The notes: generated from the sequence alone by a model not told the origin. A DNA stretch of 64,000 bases from Bacillus sp. UNC438CL73TsuS30 (GCF_000482325.1 NZ_KI535295.1:235060-299059); one strand, 5' to 3'; counted from the stretch's first letter, positions 18,172-26,447 are shown. Numbers and translations are program-made.

Positions 18172-18396
18172 CTAGTGGAGATATCGCTGCTTAGAGCGAG
18201 CATCCGGCATAATCGATAAAATATTTTCCCGGCGAAAAGTCCGAACCTGTTTGCGTAGCAGACAATAGGCACGAATGTATTCTTCATTGACTTCCTTCAC
18301 AATTAATTTTCTCTGCGATAGCTGTTGATTTTCTGAAAGATAAATCATTTCTAACGGCATATGTTCTTCGATTGAACGATAAAGAAGTCCATCCAT
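18172..18396 (-). CDS. Small WYL-like protein behind two LexA-type boxes
   Basis: A 74-residue protein. The layout IEEHMPLEMIYLSENQQLSQRKLIV, IRAYCLLRKQVRTFRRENILSIMP resembles an isolated WYL-type ligand-binding fold (IEEHxPLxIxY then R-x-FxxxNIL), with no helix-turn-helix attached. The two inverted GAAC/GTTC boxes 42-84 bases upstream (18,438 and 18,467) suggest SOS control by LexA. Function unknown; the strong conservation-like core argues it is a real gene. Confidence 0.7.
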   Translation of the reverse strand: MDGLLYRSIEEHMPLEMIYLSENQQLSQRKLIVKEVNEEYIRAYCLLRKQVRTFRRENILSIMPDARSKQRYLH

Positions 18397-18437
18397 GTAA
18401 AATCACATCTTTCTTTTTAATATAGTATTATTATATC

Positions 18438-18480
18438 CGAACATTCGTTCTTTATTCAATATTTTTAGAACGCTTGTTCT
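18438..18480. promoter_or_regulatory. Two LexA (SOS)-like boxes
   Basis: CGAACATTCGTTCT (18,438-18,451) matches the Bacillus LexA consensus CGAACRNRYGTTYG at 12 of 14 positions, AGAACGCTTGTTCT (18,467-18,480) at 11 of 14. They are 29 bases apart and upstream of the WYL-like gene on the minus strand; the tRNA promoter lies on the other side. Confidence 0.6.
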
Positions 18481-18523
18481 TATTAGTTATTTCCAATTTA
18501 TATTCAAAAAATACAAAAAGATA

Positions 18524-18551
18524 TTGACTTTTTTGGCTATATAGTTATAAT
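18524..18551 (+). promoter_or_regulatory. SigA-type promoter of tRNA-Val
   Basis: TTGACT, 16-bp spacer, TATAAT, 22 bases before the mature tRNA 5' end. Confidence 0.7.
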
Positions 18552-18573
18552 TAAAAATGTACTTATCTATTAC

Positions 18574-18646
18574 GATCTGTTAGCTCAGCTGGGAGAGCGC
18601 AACCTTGACAGGGTTGAGGTCACAGGTTCGATCCCTGTACAGGTCA
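18574..18646 (+). tRNA. tRNA-Val (anticodon GAC)
   Basis: A 73-nt cloverleaf: acceptor GATCTGT/ACAGGTC (one G-U pair), D-stem GCTC/GAGC, anticodon stem CAACC/GGTTG with loop TTGACAG, T-arm ACAGG-TTCGATC-CCTGT, discriminator A, no encoded CCA. The anticodon GAC reads valine. The 3' two thirds (from 18,597) is also the attachment site of the integrated element, so this tRNA is a host 5' part joined to an element-supplied 3' part, restored in full. Confidence 0.95.
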
Positions 18647-18648
18647 TC
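18597..18648 (+). repeat. attL direct repeat (52 bp)
   Basis: Identical over 52 bases to 32,048-32,099. It covers the anticodon arm, T-arm and 3' end of tRNA-Val plus two bases. Confidence 0.93.
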
Positions 18649-18652
18649 TAAA

Positions 18653-18694
18653 TGCCGACAAACCGCGATAAATAAGCGATTGTCGGCTTTTTTG
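18653..18694 (+). terminator. Terminator behind tRNA-Val
   Basis: GCCGACAA / TTGTCGGC stem followed by TTTTTT, inside the element; it ends the tRNA transcript before the integrase. Confidence 0.85.
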
Positions 18695-18736
18695 CGTTCC
18701 TGGGATCGGGACTTGAAAACGCCAAAAAATTGCGGC

Positions 18737-18770
18737 AGGATTGCGCTCCTATTTTCCGCAGGGTTGCGCT
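18737..18770 (+). repeat. Integrase arm-type repeats, left end
   Basis: AGGATTGCGCT (18,737-18,747) and AGGGTTGCGCT (18,760-18,770), 23 bases apart, resemble AAGGTTGCGC, the reverse complement of the start of the 52-bp att repeat. Similar words lie at 31,919 and 32,198, so they are candidate integrase-binding sites. Confidence 0.5.
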
Positions 18771-18842
18771 GCTTCTATCAACCATCCAGAAGGGTCACGT
18801 CTATTTGTCTGTAATAAACGACAAAGGGCGTGATCTTTTTTT

Positions 18843-19886
18843 ATGTCAGAAAAACGCAAGGGCAAGACGGTGAAGTCTGCACGCAGCCGATCCAGAGATC
18901 TACGCAATCTGGACGACTTATTCGAAAAATTCAAGCGCATAAAACAGGCGGAAGGGCGCGCGGCTGGAACGATGATCCAGTATTCTGCGAACTATGGATA
19001 TTTTATCGGATACCTGGACGACTATGGGATCCCACGATCAATGGACGCCATATCCAGGGAAGTGATCCGCGACTATATCGTTTACATGAAGGATCAGAAG
19101 ATTAAGTTCGAAGATCATCGCTGCAAGACGGAACAAGATCAGACGATCGGACTGGCGCCATCCACAATAAATACACGGCTGAAGACACTGCGTGTCTATT
19201 TTAAAACGCTGATGGACGAAGGACTGATCGATGAAAATCCGATGGACGGCATTAAGAACATTAATGAACCTGAAGAAGAAATAGTCGTGCTGAATGCGGA
19301 CGAACTGCGCAGGCTGCTGAATGTTCCGAATCAGCGGAACTATGCGGACTTCCGCGATTATGTGATGATGAATCTGCTGCTGGACGGAATGCTGCGGATC
19401 AGTGAAGCGCTGGGACTTCGGATTCAGGACTTCGACTTCCAGGCGCAGACCGTGACGATCCCTGGAGAAATTGCAAAGAATAGGAAGGCGCGGACTTTAC
19501 CGCTGCAAAAACGGACGATGCGGCTGATCCAGGAACTAATCGAAGAAAATGCCGCAGACTTCGACAGAGATCATATTTTTCTATCAAACTATGGCGAACT
19601 ATTAACGCGGGATCACTTCCGCAATAGATTGAATAAATTTGCAGTCGCAGCCAAAATCCGCAAAAATGTCCATCCCCACTTATTCCGACATACATCTGCG
19701 ACGATGTTCCTGGAAGCTGGCGGTGACATCCGACATCTCCAGCTGCTGTTGGGACATTCGGATCTGCGCATGGTCACACGTTATACACATTTATCCAGGG
19801 AATCGCTGAAGCGGCAGCATGACCAATATTCTGCGATCAATAACGTACTGGACAAGCTGAACAAGTCACGAAAGATTAAACGATAA
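18843..19886 (+). CDS. Tyrosine recombinase (phage-type integrase)
   Basis: A 347-residue XerC/D-like integrase. A basic N-terminus and a SAM-like core-binding domain (residues about 20-130) precede the catalytic domain: LLDGMLRISEALGLRIQDF (catalytic Arg), a lysine in the beta-hairpin region, HPHLFRHTSATMFLEAGGD (H-x-x-R), LQLLLGHSDLRMVTRYTHLS (GHS histidine and nucleophilic tyrosine). Its location 195 bases inside the tRNA-side repeat marks it as the integrase of this element. It contains about 18 GATC per kb, like other backbone genes. No separate excisionase is obvious. A related truncated N-terminus is found at 32,263. Confidence 0.95.
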   Translation: MSEKRKGKTVKSARSRSRDLRNLDDLFEKFKRIKQAEGRAAGTMIQYSANYGYFIGYLDDYGIPRSMDAISREVIRDYIVYMKDQKIKFEDHRCKTEQDQTIGLAPSTINTRLKTLRVYFKTLMDEGLIDENPMDGIKNINEPEEEIVVLNADELRRLLNVPNQRNYADFRDYVMMNLLLDGMLRISEALGLRIQDFDFQAQTVTIPGEIAKNRKARTLPLQKRTMRLIQELIEENAADFDRDHIFLSNYGELLTRDHFRNRLNKFAVAAKIRKNVHPHLFRHTSATMFLEAGGDIRHLQLLLGHSDLRMVTRYTHLSRESLKRQHDQYSAINNVLDKLNKSRKIKR

Positions 19887-19899
19887 AAACATATAAAAA

Positions 19900-19931
19900 G
19901 GACGCCTGGCTGCGGCAACAGCTAGACGTCC
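19900..19931 (+). terminator. Hairpin after the integrase gene
   Basis: GGACG-N2-TGGCTG / CAGCTA-N2-CGTCC stem-loop 14 bases after the integrase stop; no T-run follows, so it may be a weak terminator or RNA-stability element. Confidence 0.45.
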
Positions 19932-20041
19932 AGAAATCACTGGCGCCAGCACATTTTCAGGACAGGCGCAACAGGATCCAACACTGCGATTATAACAAAA
20001 AATCTATTAATCGTAAAATTCTGTCCGTCTGTCCATTTTAT

Positions 20042-20055
20042 AGAACGTACGTTCT
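20042..20055. promoter_or_regulatory. LexA-like box upstream of the winged-helix gene
   Basis: AGAACGTACGTTCT is a perfect 14-bp palindrome matching CGAACRNRYGTTYG at 12 of 14 positions, 30 bases before the ATG at 20,086. It suggests that the element senses DNA damage. Confidence 0.65.
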
Positions 20056-20085
20056 GTTTGTGCTGCGCTCATAGGGGCGGAAAAT

Positions 20086-20925
20086 ATGCTATTAGAAGAT
20101 TACAAGACATTTTGCAGCGTCGAAGATCTAAACGCTGCCATCTATACGCATTTATGCAATCACTGGGACGATCTGACGGACACGGATCGCAAGACTATCA
20201 AGATTCTGGCACGTTATGCTGTTAAATTTCCAGGCGCAGCACATCTGAAAGCTGCCACGATGGGCGATCTGATCGGCAAGTCCGAAAAGACTGCGCGCCG
20301 CGTTCTCAATAAATTGCAGCAGTTGGGAATCATCCGTAAGATCGGGACGATCCGTCCGAAGTCGAAAGGAACGGGTGCAAATGTGATCCAGATCTTGCAG
20401 CCTGCGGATCATCCAGAATCACAACATGTCCAGGCGGGCGTTGATGATATGTCCAGGCGGTCAGACAGCAACAGCACGCACCAGACAAGCGCTGACGACG
20501 GATCTGGGCGCAAAGAATCATCTATACATAAAGCATCTAAAAAAAGCACAATAGACACTCAAAAGCAGACGGATCCCGACGATAATGCTGCGCTTAGTAA
20601 TGCCATTCCAGGCGAATTATTTGCAGCAATGCGTCCATATTTTGGCGCACAGGAACTATATAAAAAGATCGGCATTTTATGGCGCAGCAAAGCAGCGGCA
20701 GGCGGATCTGACGTATTTATCGAGGATCATGTCCAGCACTATGCTGACGCCTTCAGATACGCCATTCTAATGCTGAAACAGCGCAAAATCCGCAATCTGG
20801 ACGGATATTTATTCGCAGCATGGCGAAATACGACAACATGGATACGCAGAAAAACAGCAGCTGCCACTGGATCCGTGAATCCATTCTTTTATGATTGGCT
20901 GAATGAGGATAAATCTGATTTATAG
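20086..20925 (+). CDS. Winged-helix DNA-binding protein, replication/copy-control type
   Basis: A 279-residue protein. Residues about 25-105 form a predicted winged helix: LTDTDRKTIKILARYAVKFPGAAHLKAATMGDLIGKS, EKTARRVLNKLQQLGIIRKI. A low-complexity Ser/Asp/His linker (about 110-165) follows, then a C-terminal module ending RKIRNLDGYLFAAWRNTTTWIRRK and a short tail. Similar two-part HTH proteins are encoded on Bacillus plasmids and integrated elements; I do not know a proven function. The LexA-like box ahead of it suggests induction on DNA damage. It is the most GATC-rich type of gene here (16 sites in 840 bases). Confidence 0.7.
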   Translation: MLLEDYKTFCSVEDLNAAIYTHLCNHWDDLTDTDRKTIKILARYAVKFPGAAHLKAATMGDLIGKSEKTARRVLNKLQQLGIIRKIGTIRPKSKGTGANVIQILQPADHPESQHVQAGVDDMSRRSDSNSTHQTSADDGSGRKESSIHKASKKSTIDTQKQTDPDDNAALSNAIPGELFAAMRPYFGAQELYKKIGILWRSKAAAGGSDVFIEDHVQHYADAFRYAILMLKQRKIRNLDGYLFAAWRNTTTWIRRKTAAATGSVNPFFYDWLNEDKSDL

Positions 20926-20999
20926 CGGAAATGAAAAGTGCATTTTTTACTAGTTTGAAGTAAAATTAAGATATAAAAATAAGGAAGGAAGTGGTTCTT

Positions 21000-21380
21000 T
21001 TGGATCAATATGTGAAAAAAATAAATGATTTAGAGGATGAAATAGGGAACTTAAGACAAACGATCCAAGAAATGGAATTCAGACAAGATCTATTATTCTA
21101 CGATTCTTCGGTAAACAGGCTTTTGTACGAATATAAAATAACCAAAGAACAGTATAACGAGATAATGGATTTGATGGATAGGTATCGGAATAAAATAGAT
21201 AAAAAACAAGACGTTCATCACGGAACTTTTGAGCAAGAAATCTACAACACAGTGCCGCATCGTAAAGGAGACTACCATTTTTGCGAATATTTAACGATCG
21301 CGTTTAAAGAAGAGAATCGTTGGGAAGAAGTTTTTGATGCTCTTTATGGTGATATGCCAAAATACAAAAATAAGGGGTAA
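21000..21380 (+). CDS. Coiled-coil protein, possible cargo gene 1
   Basis: A 126-residue charged protein: residues 5-35 form a coiled coil (KKINDLEDEIGNLRQTIQEM), followed by ITKEQYNEIMDLMDRYRNKI and a C-terminal RWEEVFDALYGDMPKY. The layout faintly resembles YhaI/DUF1878 small proteins, which is weak. A TTG start 10 bases after AAGGAAGG is preferred to the in-frame GTG abutting it. It ends five bases before the next gene, so both are co-transcribed. Base composition is AT-rich and GATC-poor compared with the backbone, hinting at separate acquisition. Function unknown. Confidence 0.65.
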   Translation: MDQYVKKINDLEDEIGNLRQTIQEMEFRQDLLFYDSSVNRLLYEYKITKEQYNEIMDLMDRYRNKIDKKQDVHHGTFEQEIYNTVPHRKGDYHFCEYLTIAFKEENRWEEVFDALYGDMPKYKNKG

Positions 21381-21385
21381 GAATT

Positions 21386-21868
21386 TTGAGTTTTAGCGGA
21401 ATACTCGGTGTTATTGGGAGTATCGCAAGTATAGTAAGTATTATTGGCGCATTTATTTCATGGATTAATTCAAAAAATGCAAAAAAATACAGTGAGATAT
21501 ACTACACTACCGATACTAAAGAGAAATTACAGACAGTTTTTGTGCGTCTTGAAAGCATACAAGAATCGGTATATAAATTAAACCACAGCGGTAAACGTGG
21601 GTTTAAGATTAGTAATGAATTAAGAGAATATGAAGAAATTAGAAAGAAACTTGATAGCCTAATCACTATAATTCCCTCAAAATATAGTCAGATTGTTTCG
21701 AGATTAATAGCACTAAAAGAAACAGTAGACGTACTTATTCAGAAGGATCAAATTATAGACAGTGAAGATCTAATGACATTTAAAACAGCTATAACCCTCG
21801 CAATAGGTGAAGTAAAAACTGAGCTTGAGGACTTAAGGAAAGATTTGGTCAATTTGACTGCGGATTAA
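21386..21868 (+). CDS. Membrane-anchored coiled-coil protein, possible cargo gene 2
   Basis: A 160-residue protein with one N-terminal hydrophobic helix (ILGVIGSIASIVSIIGAFISWI) and a cytosolic helical, coiled-coil body (REYEEIRKKLDSLIT, TELEDLRKDLVNL). TTG start after AAGGGG. Partner of the preceding gene (five-base gap). Small membrane-anchored effectors paired with a soluble protein are common in abortive-infection and toxin systems, but nothing here proves that. Composition is AT-rich with about 4 GATC per kb, unlike its neighbours. Family not recognised. Confidence 0.65.
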   Translation: MSFSGILGVIGSIASIVSIIGAFISWINSKNAKKYSEIYYTTDTKEKLQTVFVRLESIQESVYKLNHSGKRGFKISNELREYEEIRKKLDSLITIIPSKYSQIVSRLIALKETVDVLIQKDQIIDSEDLMTFKTAITLAIGEVKTELEDLRKDLVNLTAD

Positions 21869-21904
21869 ATTTACTGATCCTTTCGCAGAGAAGAGGACTG
21901 ATAT

Positions 21905-22102
21905 ATGACTAGCATGCAGCGCCCCAACTTTATAGATTCGCCGTACTTTGTAAATGAACCTGGGAACTGGCATTTGAAGCCTGGTGCGCTATCAGAAGTC
22001 CAACGTGAATTCAATCGATTTATAAAGGCGATGAATAGCCATGAACTTTTGCAAGATCCAGCAGTTTTAATTGATCCAAGTGAAGGCGCCAGTCACAATT
22101 GA
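21905..22102 (+). CDS. Small conserved element protein (copy 1)
   Basis: A 65-residue protein with the core EPGNWHLKPGALSEVQREFNRFIKAM, followed by LLQDPAVLIDPSEG. The same pattern (PGxWxLKxGAxxxVQxEF then DPA) recurs in a broken copy at 31,701-31,893 near the other end of the element. This pairwise conservation, and a ribosome site AGAGGA, argue that it is a real gene. Function unknown. It is convergent with the HEPN-like gene. Confidence 0.7.
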   Translation: MTSMQRPNFIDSPYFVNEPGNWHLKPGALSEVQREFNRFIKAMNSHELLQDPAVLIDPSEGASHN

Positions 22103-22116
22103 AAGGCGCCTTCTTC

Positions 22117-22659
22117 TCACATATGACTCATTGTTAACTCATAAATCCTTTTTGCTTCACTATAGACAGGGATAAAGTTGTATTTGCGTCCACGGTATGA
22201 CAAAATATGCCTTTCAGGATCGTAATTGCGCAAGTTGTCACCAATTGCAAAATCCCCCAAACGCCCAGCTGGTGCAATATTTCGATCAACAAAGATCTTA
22301 TGAGTAGATTCATTGAACCATTTTTGAATATTTTCGTCAAAGTGTTCAAAAATATTTCGCATCCCTTTAGGTTTTAAAGGAGATCGATCTTTAACTTTTA
22401 AACGATCCCGCAATGGTTTTCTTTCAGTAGTAGCTTCGTCGCTAGATCCCCATAACAATTTCGACAGGTTTGCTGCTGCTACAAGAAACGATTGCGCAGA
22501 ATACCAGAAGCGGTCCATGTCACCCTGCTGTCGCCACATATCCATGTCTTTTGCTGCTATCATAAGAAATTGTGCTTGATTCCGCACTTCCATAAGATAA
22601 AGATTTAAAAGCTGTTCGTCTATTTTTACTGTCTTAATTTGTGTTCCATTTGTCCCCAT
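22117..22659 (-). CDS. Uncharacterised protein with HEPN-like R-x4-H motif
   Basis: A 180-residue protein, mostly alpha-helical to residue about 125 (LLNLYLMEVRNQAQFLMIAAKDMDMW, FWYSAQSFLVAAANLSKLLWG), then MRNIFEHFDENIQKW, then a short beta-rich C-terminus. The arrangement of helices with RNIFEH (Arg101-x4-His106) is what HEPN domains show around their RNase site, so a HEPN-like fold is possible. I infer this from pattern only. RBS AAAGGCGGGA. It lies on the opposite strand to the backbone, next to another protein with a HEPN-related DUF4145 domain. Confidence 0.6.
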   Translation of the reverse strand: MGTNGTQIKTVKIDEQLLNLYLMEVRNQAQFLMIAAKDMDMWRQQGDMDRFWYSAQSFLVAAANLSKLLWGSSDEATTERKPLRDRLKVKDRSPLKPKGMRNIFEHFDENIQKWFNESTHKIFVDRNIAPAGRLGDFAIGDNLRNYDPERHILSYRGRKYNFIPVYSEAKRIYELTMSHM

Positions 22660-22940
22660 ATGATCCCGCCTTTAAATATTGAACTATACTGGAACAATTC
22701 GACATAATTTTCCATTGTCCTTCATGGTAAATTCAAATCAATCCTGAGGATCTACGAATAATTTGATATTGTGAAAAATTCACATGTTCCTGGTTTAGAT
22801 CTTGGCAGATGTATCCTGGCGATCGTCTGGGTGAATCATCTACGAATATTATCTAGTTATTGATCGGACTGTCTGTAATCCAGGCGACAACTTGATAATA
22901 TACTGCGCAAATAGACATTGCCGTCTAAAACTATAAGAGA

Positions 22941-23639
22941 TTAACTGTATAGGTTCGGGTCATCAACAAGCTTTTCTTGCGGCAATTTTTTCAGAAGACT
23001 GGCGATTTTCTTTCTGCGTGTGATTAGTTCATATACGGTAAGATCTAATAACTCAAACAAGAAGATCGCGTCTTCCAGTTTATCGTTTAAATCTATCGTC
23101 GCTGAAGAGTAAATTCTTTCATTTCCATACACTCGGATAGCGTCCAGTCCCTGCTGGATGTGTTTAGGAATCCCGGTTTTTACTAGATCATCGATCATAG
23201 TATTCAGGTTGCGCTTTTGGATATTGTATCCTTCCAGCAAAGGGATCAATTTTTCAATTGCTAGGCGCAAGAGTGCAGCTGAAGATCGTGGTGAATGGTT
23301 AACTACAAGCGATGCTTCAGTGTATAGCTGGTTTACTTCGTCAGGCATATCATTTGAAGGTTCTATATAATCGGCTGATTCTATGTCATTTGTTTTCGTT
23401 TCGTCCTGCTGCTGGCGATTCACAAGATCCAAAGCCGCGTCTTCAAGTCGGATCCCGGACGCACTGAATTCTGCCAACCGTTTCAGTAGAATGATGTCAT
23501 CATCGGTAAACGTGCGCCGATTCTGCGTATCCTTCTGAAATCTATGCCCTGCTGATTCAAGCGTCTGGCAATACTTCCGCAGTGTGCTGTTAGCAACCCC
23601 CAAAAGAGTCACAACGTCTCTGCTGTATCTTGCGATCAT
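22941..23639 (-). CDS. MerR-type HTH fused to a DUF4145 (HEPN-related) domain
   Basis: A 232-residue two-domain protein. Residues 1-75 are MerR/RacA-like: YSRDVVTLLGVANSTLRKYCQTLESAGHRF, RRTFTDDDIILLKRL. Residues 105-215 match DUF4145: LYTEASLVVNHSPRSSAALLRLAIEKLI, NLNTMIDDLVKTGIPKHIQQGLDAIRVYGNE, then LEDAIFLFELLDLTVYELIT. AGGAGTG precedes the ATG at 23,639; a 19-residue longer frame has no ribosome site. The DNA-binding half suggests that it controls its own promoter or the adjacent non-coding region. Which ligand or partner the DUF4145 part sees is unknown. Confidence 0.75.
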   Translation of the reverse strand: MIARYSRDVVTLLGVANSTLRKYCQTLESAGHRFQKDTQNRRTFTDDDIILLKRLAEFSASGIRLEDAALDLVNRQQQDETKTNDIESADYIEPSNDMPDEVNQLYTEASLVVNHSPRSSAALLRLAIEKLIPLLEGYNIQKRNLNTMIDDLVKTGIPKHIQQGLDAIRVYGNERIYSSATIDLNDKLEDAIFLFELLDLTVYELITRRKKIASLLKKLPQEKLVDDPNLYS

Positions 23640-24719
23640 TTCAATCACTCCTATGTATGTGCGATATGTCGGTATCATGCCATAATTTAAAACCATGGGT
23701 AGTATCAGTATTTTGTTATTGATTTATACGATATAGCGGTGATATTGAAAGTCGATTATGTGAATAATGCGCAATCATTACGTTTGTAACATTCATTATG
23801 TATTGATATATCGTTTATAAACCCAATAACGGCGCGGATCCGTAAATGTTGTACTGGCGCAAAAATGTGACGAATGCAACTTTATCCGGCGTGTATGGGC
23901 GAATAATGGACTATTTATGGGTCAGATGAATGGTGTGTTCGGCGAATATGGGCGTCTGGTGACATGTTATCCAGTGCCGGATCAGTGCGGATGAAGCTGC
24001 TGCGTATGATCAGCAAAAGGCTGTGGCGCAGACATGGCCGGAAAACTTTAGGGGGTCTTTGCAGCCAGTACGCCATGATCAGCGCCTTTTTATACAGTAT
24101 TTTATGCATAATTGCGCCATCCGTGGACAGTGTTCATATGCGCAGAAGGGCGCCATATCAATGATGTATAGAATCATGCATATCGATATTATCTGTGTAA
24201 TGAACGGAACCGCGCCAGATCAACGTTTTGATTTTTACATTATTTCAACGTAATTATATTTTACGTAATAATGCGTGCATCTTTATTCATCGCATGGACA
24301 CGGATTCAGGCGTCGGTTGAACAGCTGCCAGGCGCATATCAGCGGGATCATGAGCGGAAAATATGCCCGGGGGCGGGTCGCGGCGCATGCCGTCTAGCAA
24401 GCACCAGAACCTTTCGCGATACCTTCGAAAACCTCAATGTTACAAGCGCAACATGTGCAGCAACTAGGACGGTGATCGATCCGATCATCTGCGGATCCGG
24501 AACGCAATCCCAGGACGATTAACAGTCGCAGATCCTGCCAATCCAGGTCGCAGCCATGGCAGAATAATCCCAGATATGTGCAGCCAGTGGCGCCAGGAAA
24601 CGGACGTCGCCGATCATAAAATGCGAATTCCATAATAGAAAGTCGATCCGAAAAAATTTTTTCAAAAAATTCGCAGCCTTCGGGGTCTATTTGTGCAGAA
24701 TAACGGATACGGCTTAAAA

Positions 24720-24840
24720 GTATCTGTAATAATTACGGATACTTTTTTATGATCCGCCCATTTCTTAAAAGTACCTGTAAAAATTACGGATACCTACCTG
24801 TAAAAATTACGGGTAGAGTACCTGTAAAAACTACCGCGTA
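24720..24840. repeat. Four palindromic iteron-like repeats
   Basis: Units at 24,720-24,742, 24,771-24,793, 24,795-24,815 and 24,818-24,840 share TACCTGTAAAAATTACGG (first unit TATCTGTAATAATTACGG, last unit diverged on the right). Each is a near-palindrome GTAnCnGTAA-N3-TTACnGnTAC. The last three are spaced about 23-24 bases, two helical turns, and sit beside an AT-rich stretch: a pattern of Rep-binding iterons or a cooperative operator. Confidence 0.75.
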
Positions 24841-25098
24841 GTAATATTTATAGTACTAATATTTATATAGGAATATCTATAGTCTACCGCTCACTACGTT
24901 CGCAGAGATCAGATAATATTCTAAAAAGATAAACGCAAAATAATGAACGCAGGATTGAACACGATATTATGAACGATAGTTTACGATATAAAAAGCGGCG
25001 CGTCCGCCATTACATATACTACCTTGCGCTAGAAAAAGAGACTAATAGAATGTGGCGACACTGCTGAATTATTTTGGCGCAGCTTGCGCTGCATATCG

Positions 25099-25132
25099 AT
25101 CTGATCCCAAAAGGGGTCGGATCTTTTTTTTT
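25099..25132 (+). terminator. Terminator without an upstream gene
   Basis: TCTGATCCC-AAAA-GGGGTCGGA stem (two G-U pairs) followed by eight T. No coding gene ends here, so a small RNA made from 24,850-25,100 is a possible source. Confidence 0.7.
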
Positions 25133-25380
25133 GCCACGTCTCCGTTATAACCTGCGCCGCCTGTGTATAACTAAGCGAAGAAAAAATCTTCAATTGTTGT
25201 CATTGTAAATGTCAAAACGGAAGCCATCTGCTGCCACTATTGGCGAAGGGATTAGATGATGATCGCTTCCGTTCGTTGTCTTTGTCAGCTGCTTGGCGCG
25301 GTCTTGTCAACTGCGCCTGCATATTTTTTGGGCACGAACGCATAAAAAATTATCGCACATAACGAAGGGATGATCAGACT

Positions 25381-25629
25381 ATGTCAACACTGAAGGGCGA
25401 TCACTTAAAGATCTTGCGTCACATGAAAGGAATCGATCAAAAGACACTTGCTGAAGCGTTGGGACTAAATCAATCGACGATCTGCCGCTGTGAATTGGGA
25501 GATCTGAACCTGGGAAAAAGGACGGCGCAGAAACTATCCGACTATTTTGCGCTAACAGACGAAGAAATCCAGGCGCTGGATCAGTTCGTGAGAACATTCA
25601 AATCGAAAAAATGGGACGCAGCCATCTGA
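25381..25629 (+). CDS. Xre/Cro-type helix-turn-helix regulator
   Basis: An 82-residue single-domain HTH_3 protein: LKILRHMKGIDQKTLAEALGLNQSTICRCELGDLNLGKRTAQKLSDYFAL spans the five helices, with QKTLAEALGLNQSTICRCE as recognition unit. It is followed 56 bases later by the Rep-like gene and is probably its transcriptional regulator. GATC content (6 in 249 bases) marks it as backbone. No effector domain. Target operator not identified, although the palindromic repeats upstream are a candidate. Confidence 0.88.
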   Translation: MSTLKGDHLKILRHMKGIDQKTLAEALGLNQSTICRCELGDLNLGKRTAQKLSDYFALTDEEIQALDQFVRTFKSKKWDAAI

Positions 25630-25685
25630 CAAGTGATTGCGTCCTTTTGCATTTGAAAAACCACACAAAGGAGTTATGAGCAGCT

Positions 25686-26447
25686 ATGACAGCGACAACA
25701 GACAAAACAATGACAACAGAAAAAGAAAAAGAAAAAGACTTCACAATGGCGCCGAATGCGCTGCGCCGCTTTTATACACGTCTGCCTGGATTCGAAGCGA
25801 AACACGCTTTTCTATGGATCACACTGCGTAGCTATCACAACGATACTGACGGATATGCGTACCCATCACAGGATCAGCTTGCATTCGATACAGGTACGAC
25901 GCCGAAAACTGTCGCCGCATGGCTGGAAGTTTTGGTGGACTATGATCTAGTCAAAATCGAGAAAAGAGAGCAGGGCAGCGGACTAAATAACAGCTATTAT
26001 TTGAAAATGCCCATAGCAGATGAAGCTGACTTCTTAGCTGCATATCCAGAAACTATTGCCGTATTCGAGCGCCAGGAAAAGCACAAAAAGAAACGTCGTG
26101 CGCAGCGTGACGAAAACATGGCGAAGTCTGCAGCTAAGCACGCAGAGCAAGAAAAACGTGAGCAGCGCAAAGAAAAGGCGGCAGCCAGAGCCGCGGAAAT
26201 CATGGAGGAAGCAGCGCGTCAGATTGTTCCAGATCCTGCGGAATCGGAACAGCTAGATGCACGAGAATCTGTCTGTGTCAACGGCGATCAATCTATGCAG
26301 CCGCTAGCAGCTGATCCGATCGTCCAGGTCGACTATCAGCCAGCGGATCCATATGTCCGGCCAGCGCGGGAATCTGTCCAGGACAATCCTCTTGTGTATC
26401 CTGCGCCGGTTCCATCGGACGACGACGAAGATCTGGAATGGATCTAA
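25686..26447 (+). CDS. HTH_36-like replication initiator
   Basis: A 253-residue protein. Residues 18-105 carry a winged helix of the HTH_36 type found in plasmid and phage replication proteins: FTMAPNALRRFYTRLPGFEAKHAFLWITLRSY, DGYAYPSQDQLAFDTGTTPKTVAAWLEVLVDYDLVKI. A long lysine/arginine/alanine-rich helix (about 130-185) and an acidic disordered tail ending DDDEDLEWI follow. AAAGGAG lies ahead of the ATG. With the iteron-like repeats 850 bases upstream it suggests autonomous replication after excision. No helicase or primase domain is present, so host functions would be needed. Confidence 0.72.
   Translation: MTATTDKTMTTEKEKEKDFTMAPNALRRFYTRLPGFEAKHAFLWITLRSYHNDTDGYAYPSQDQLAFDTGTTPKTVAAWLEVLVDYDLVKIEKREQGSGLNNSYYLKMPIADEADFLAAYPETIAVFERQEKHKKKRRAQRDENMAKSAAKHAEQEKREQRKEKAAARAAEIMEEAARQIVPDPAESEQLDARESVCVNGDQSMQPLAADPIVQVDYQPADPYVRPARESVQDNPLVYPAPVPSDDDEDLEWI

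Larger units (their letters stand above)
23640..25380. other. 1.7-kb non-coding control region of the element
   Basis: No reading frame here has a ribosome site and believable composition. It holds the four palindromic repeats at 24,720-24,840, an A/T-rich block at 24,840-24,900, a free-standing terminator at 25,099 and a 7-bp inverted repeat CGGAAGC/GCTTCCG at about 25,217-25,275. The region between the divergent regulator genes (22,941 minus; 25,381 plus) therefore probably carries the replication origin and control RNAs. Confidence 0.6.

Noticed and set aside
24394-24633. 79-codon cysteine-rich frame on the minus strand of the element control region
   Set aside because: No ribosome site and a competing frame on the other strand; cysteines come from TGC/TGT-rich DNA.
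24720-24840. Possible CRISPR array
   Set aside because: Repeats are palindromic, only about 22 bp, nearly contiguous and without unique spacers or cas genes.
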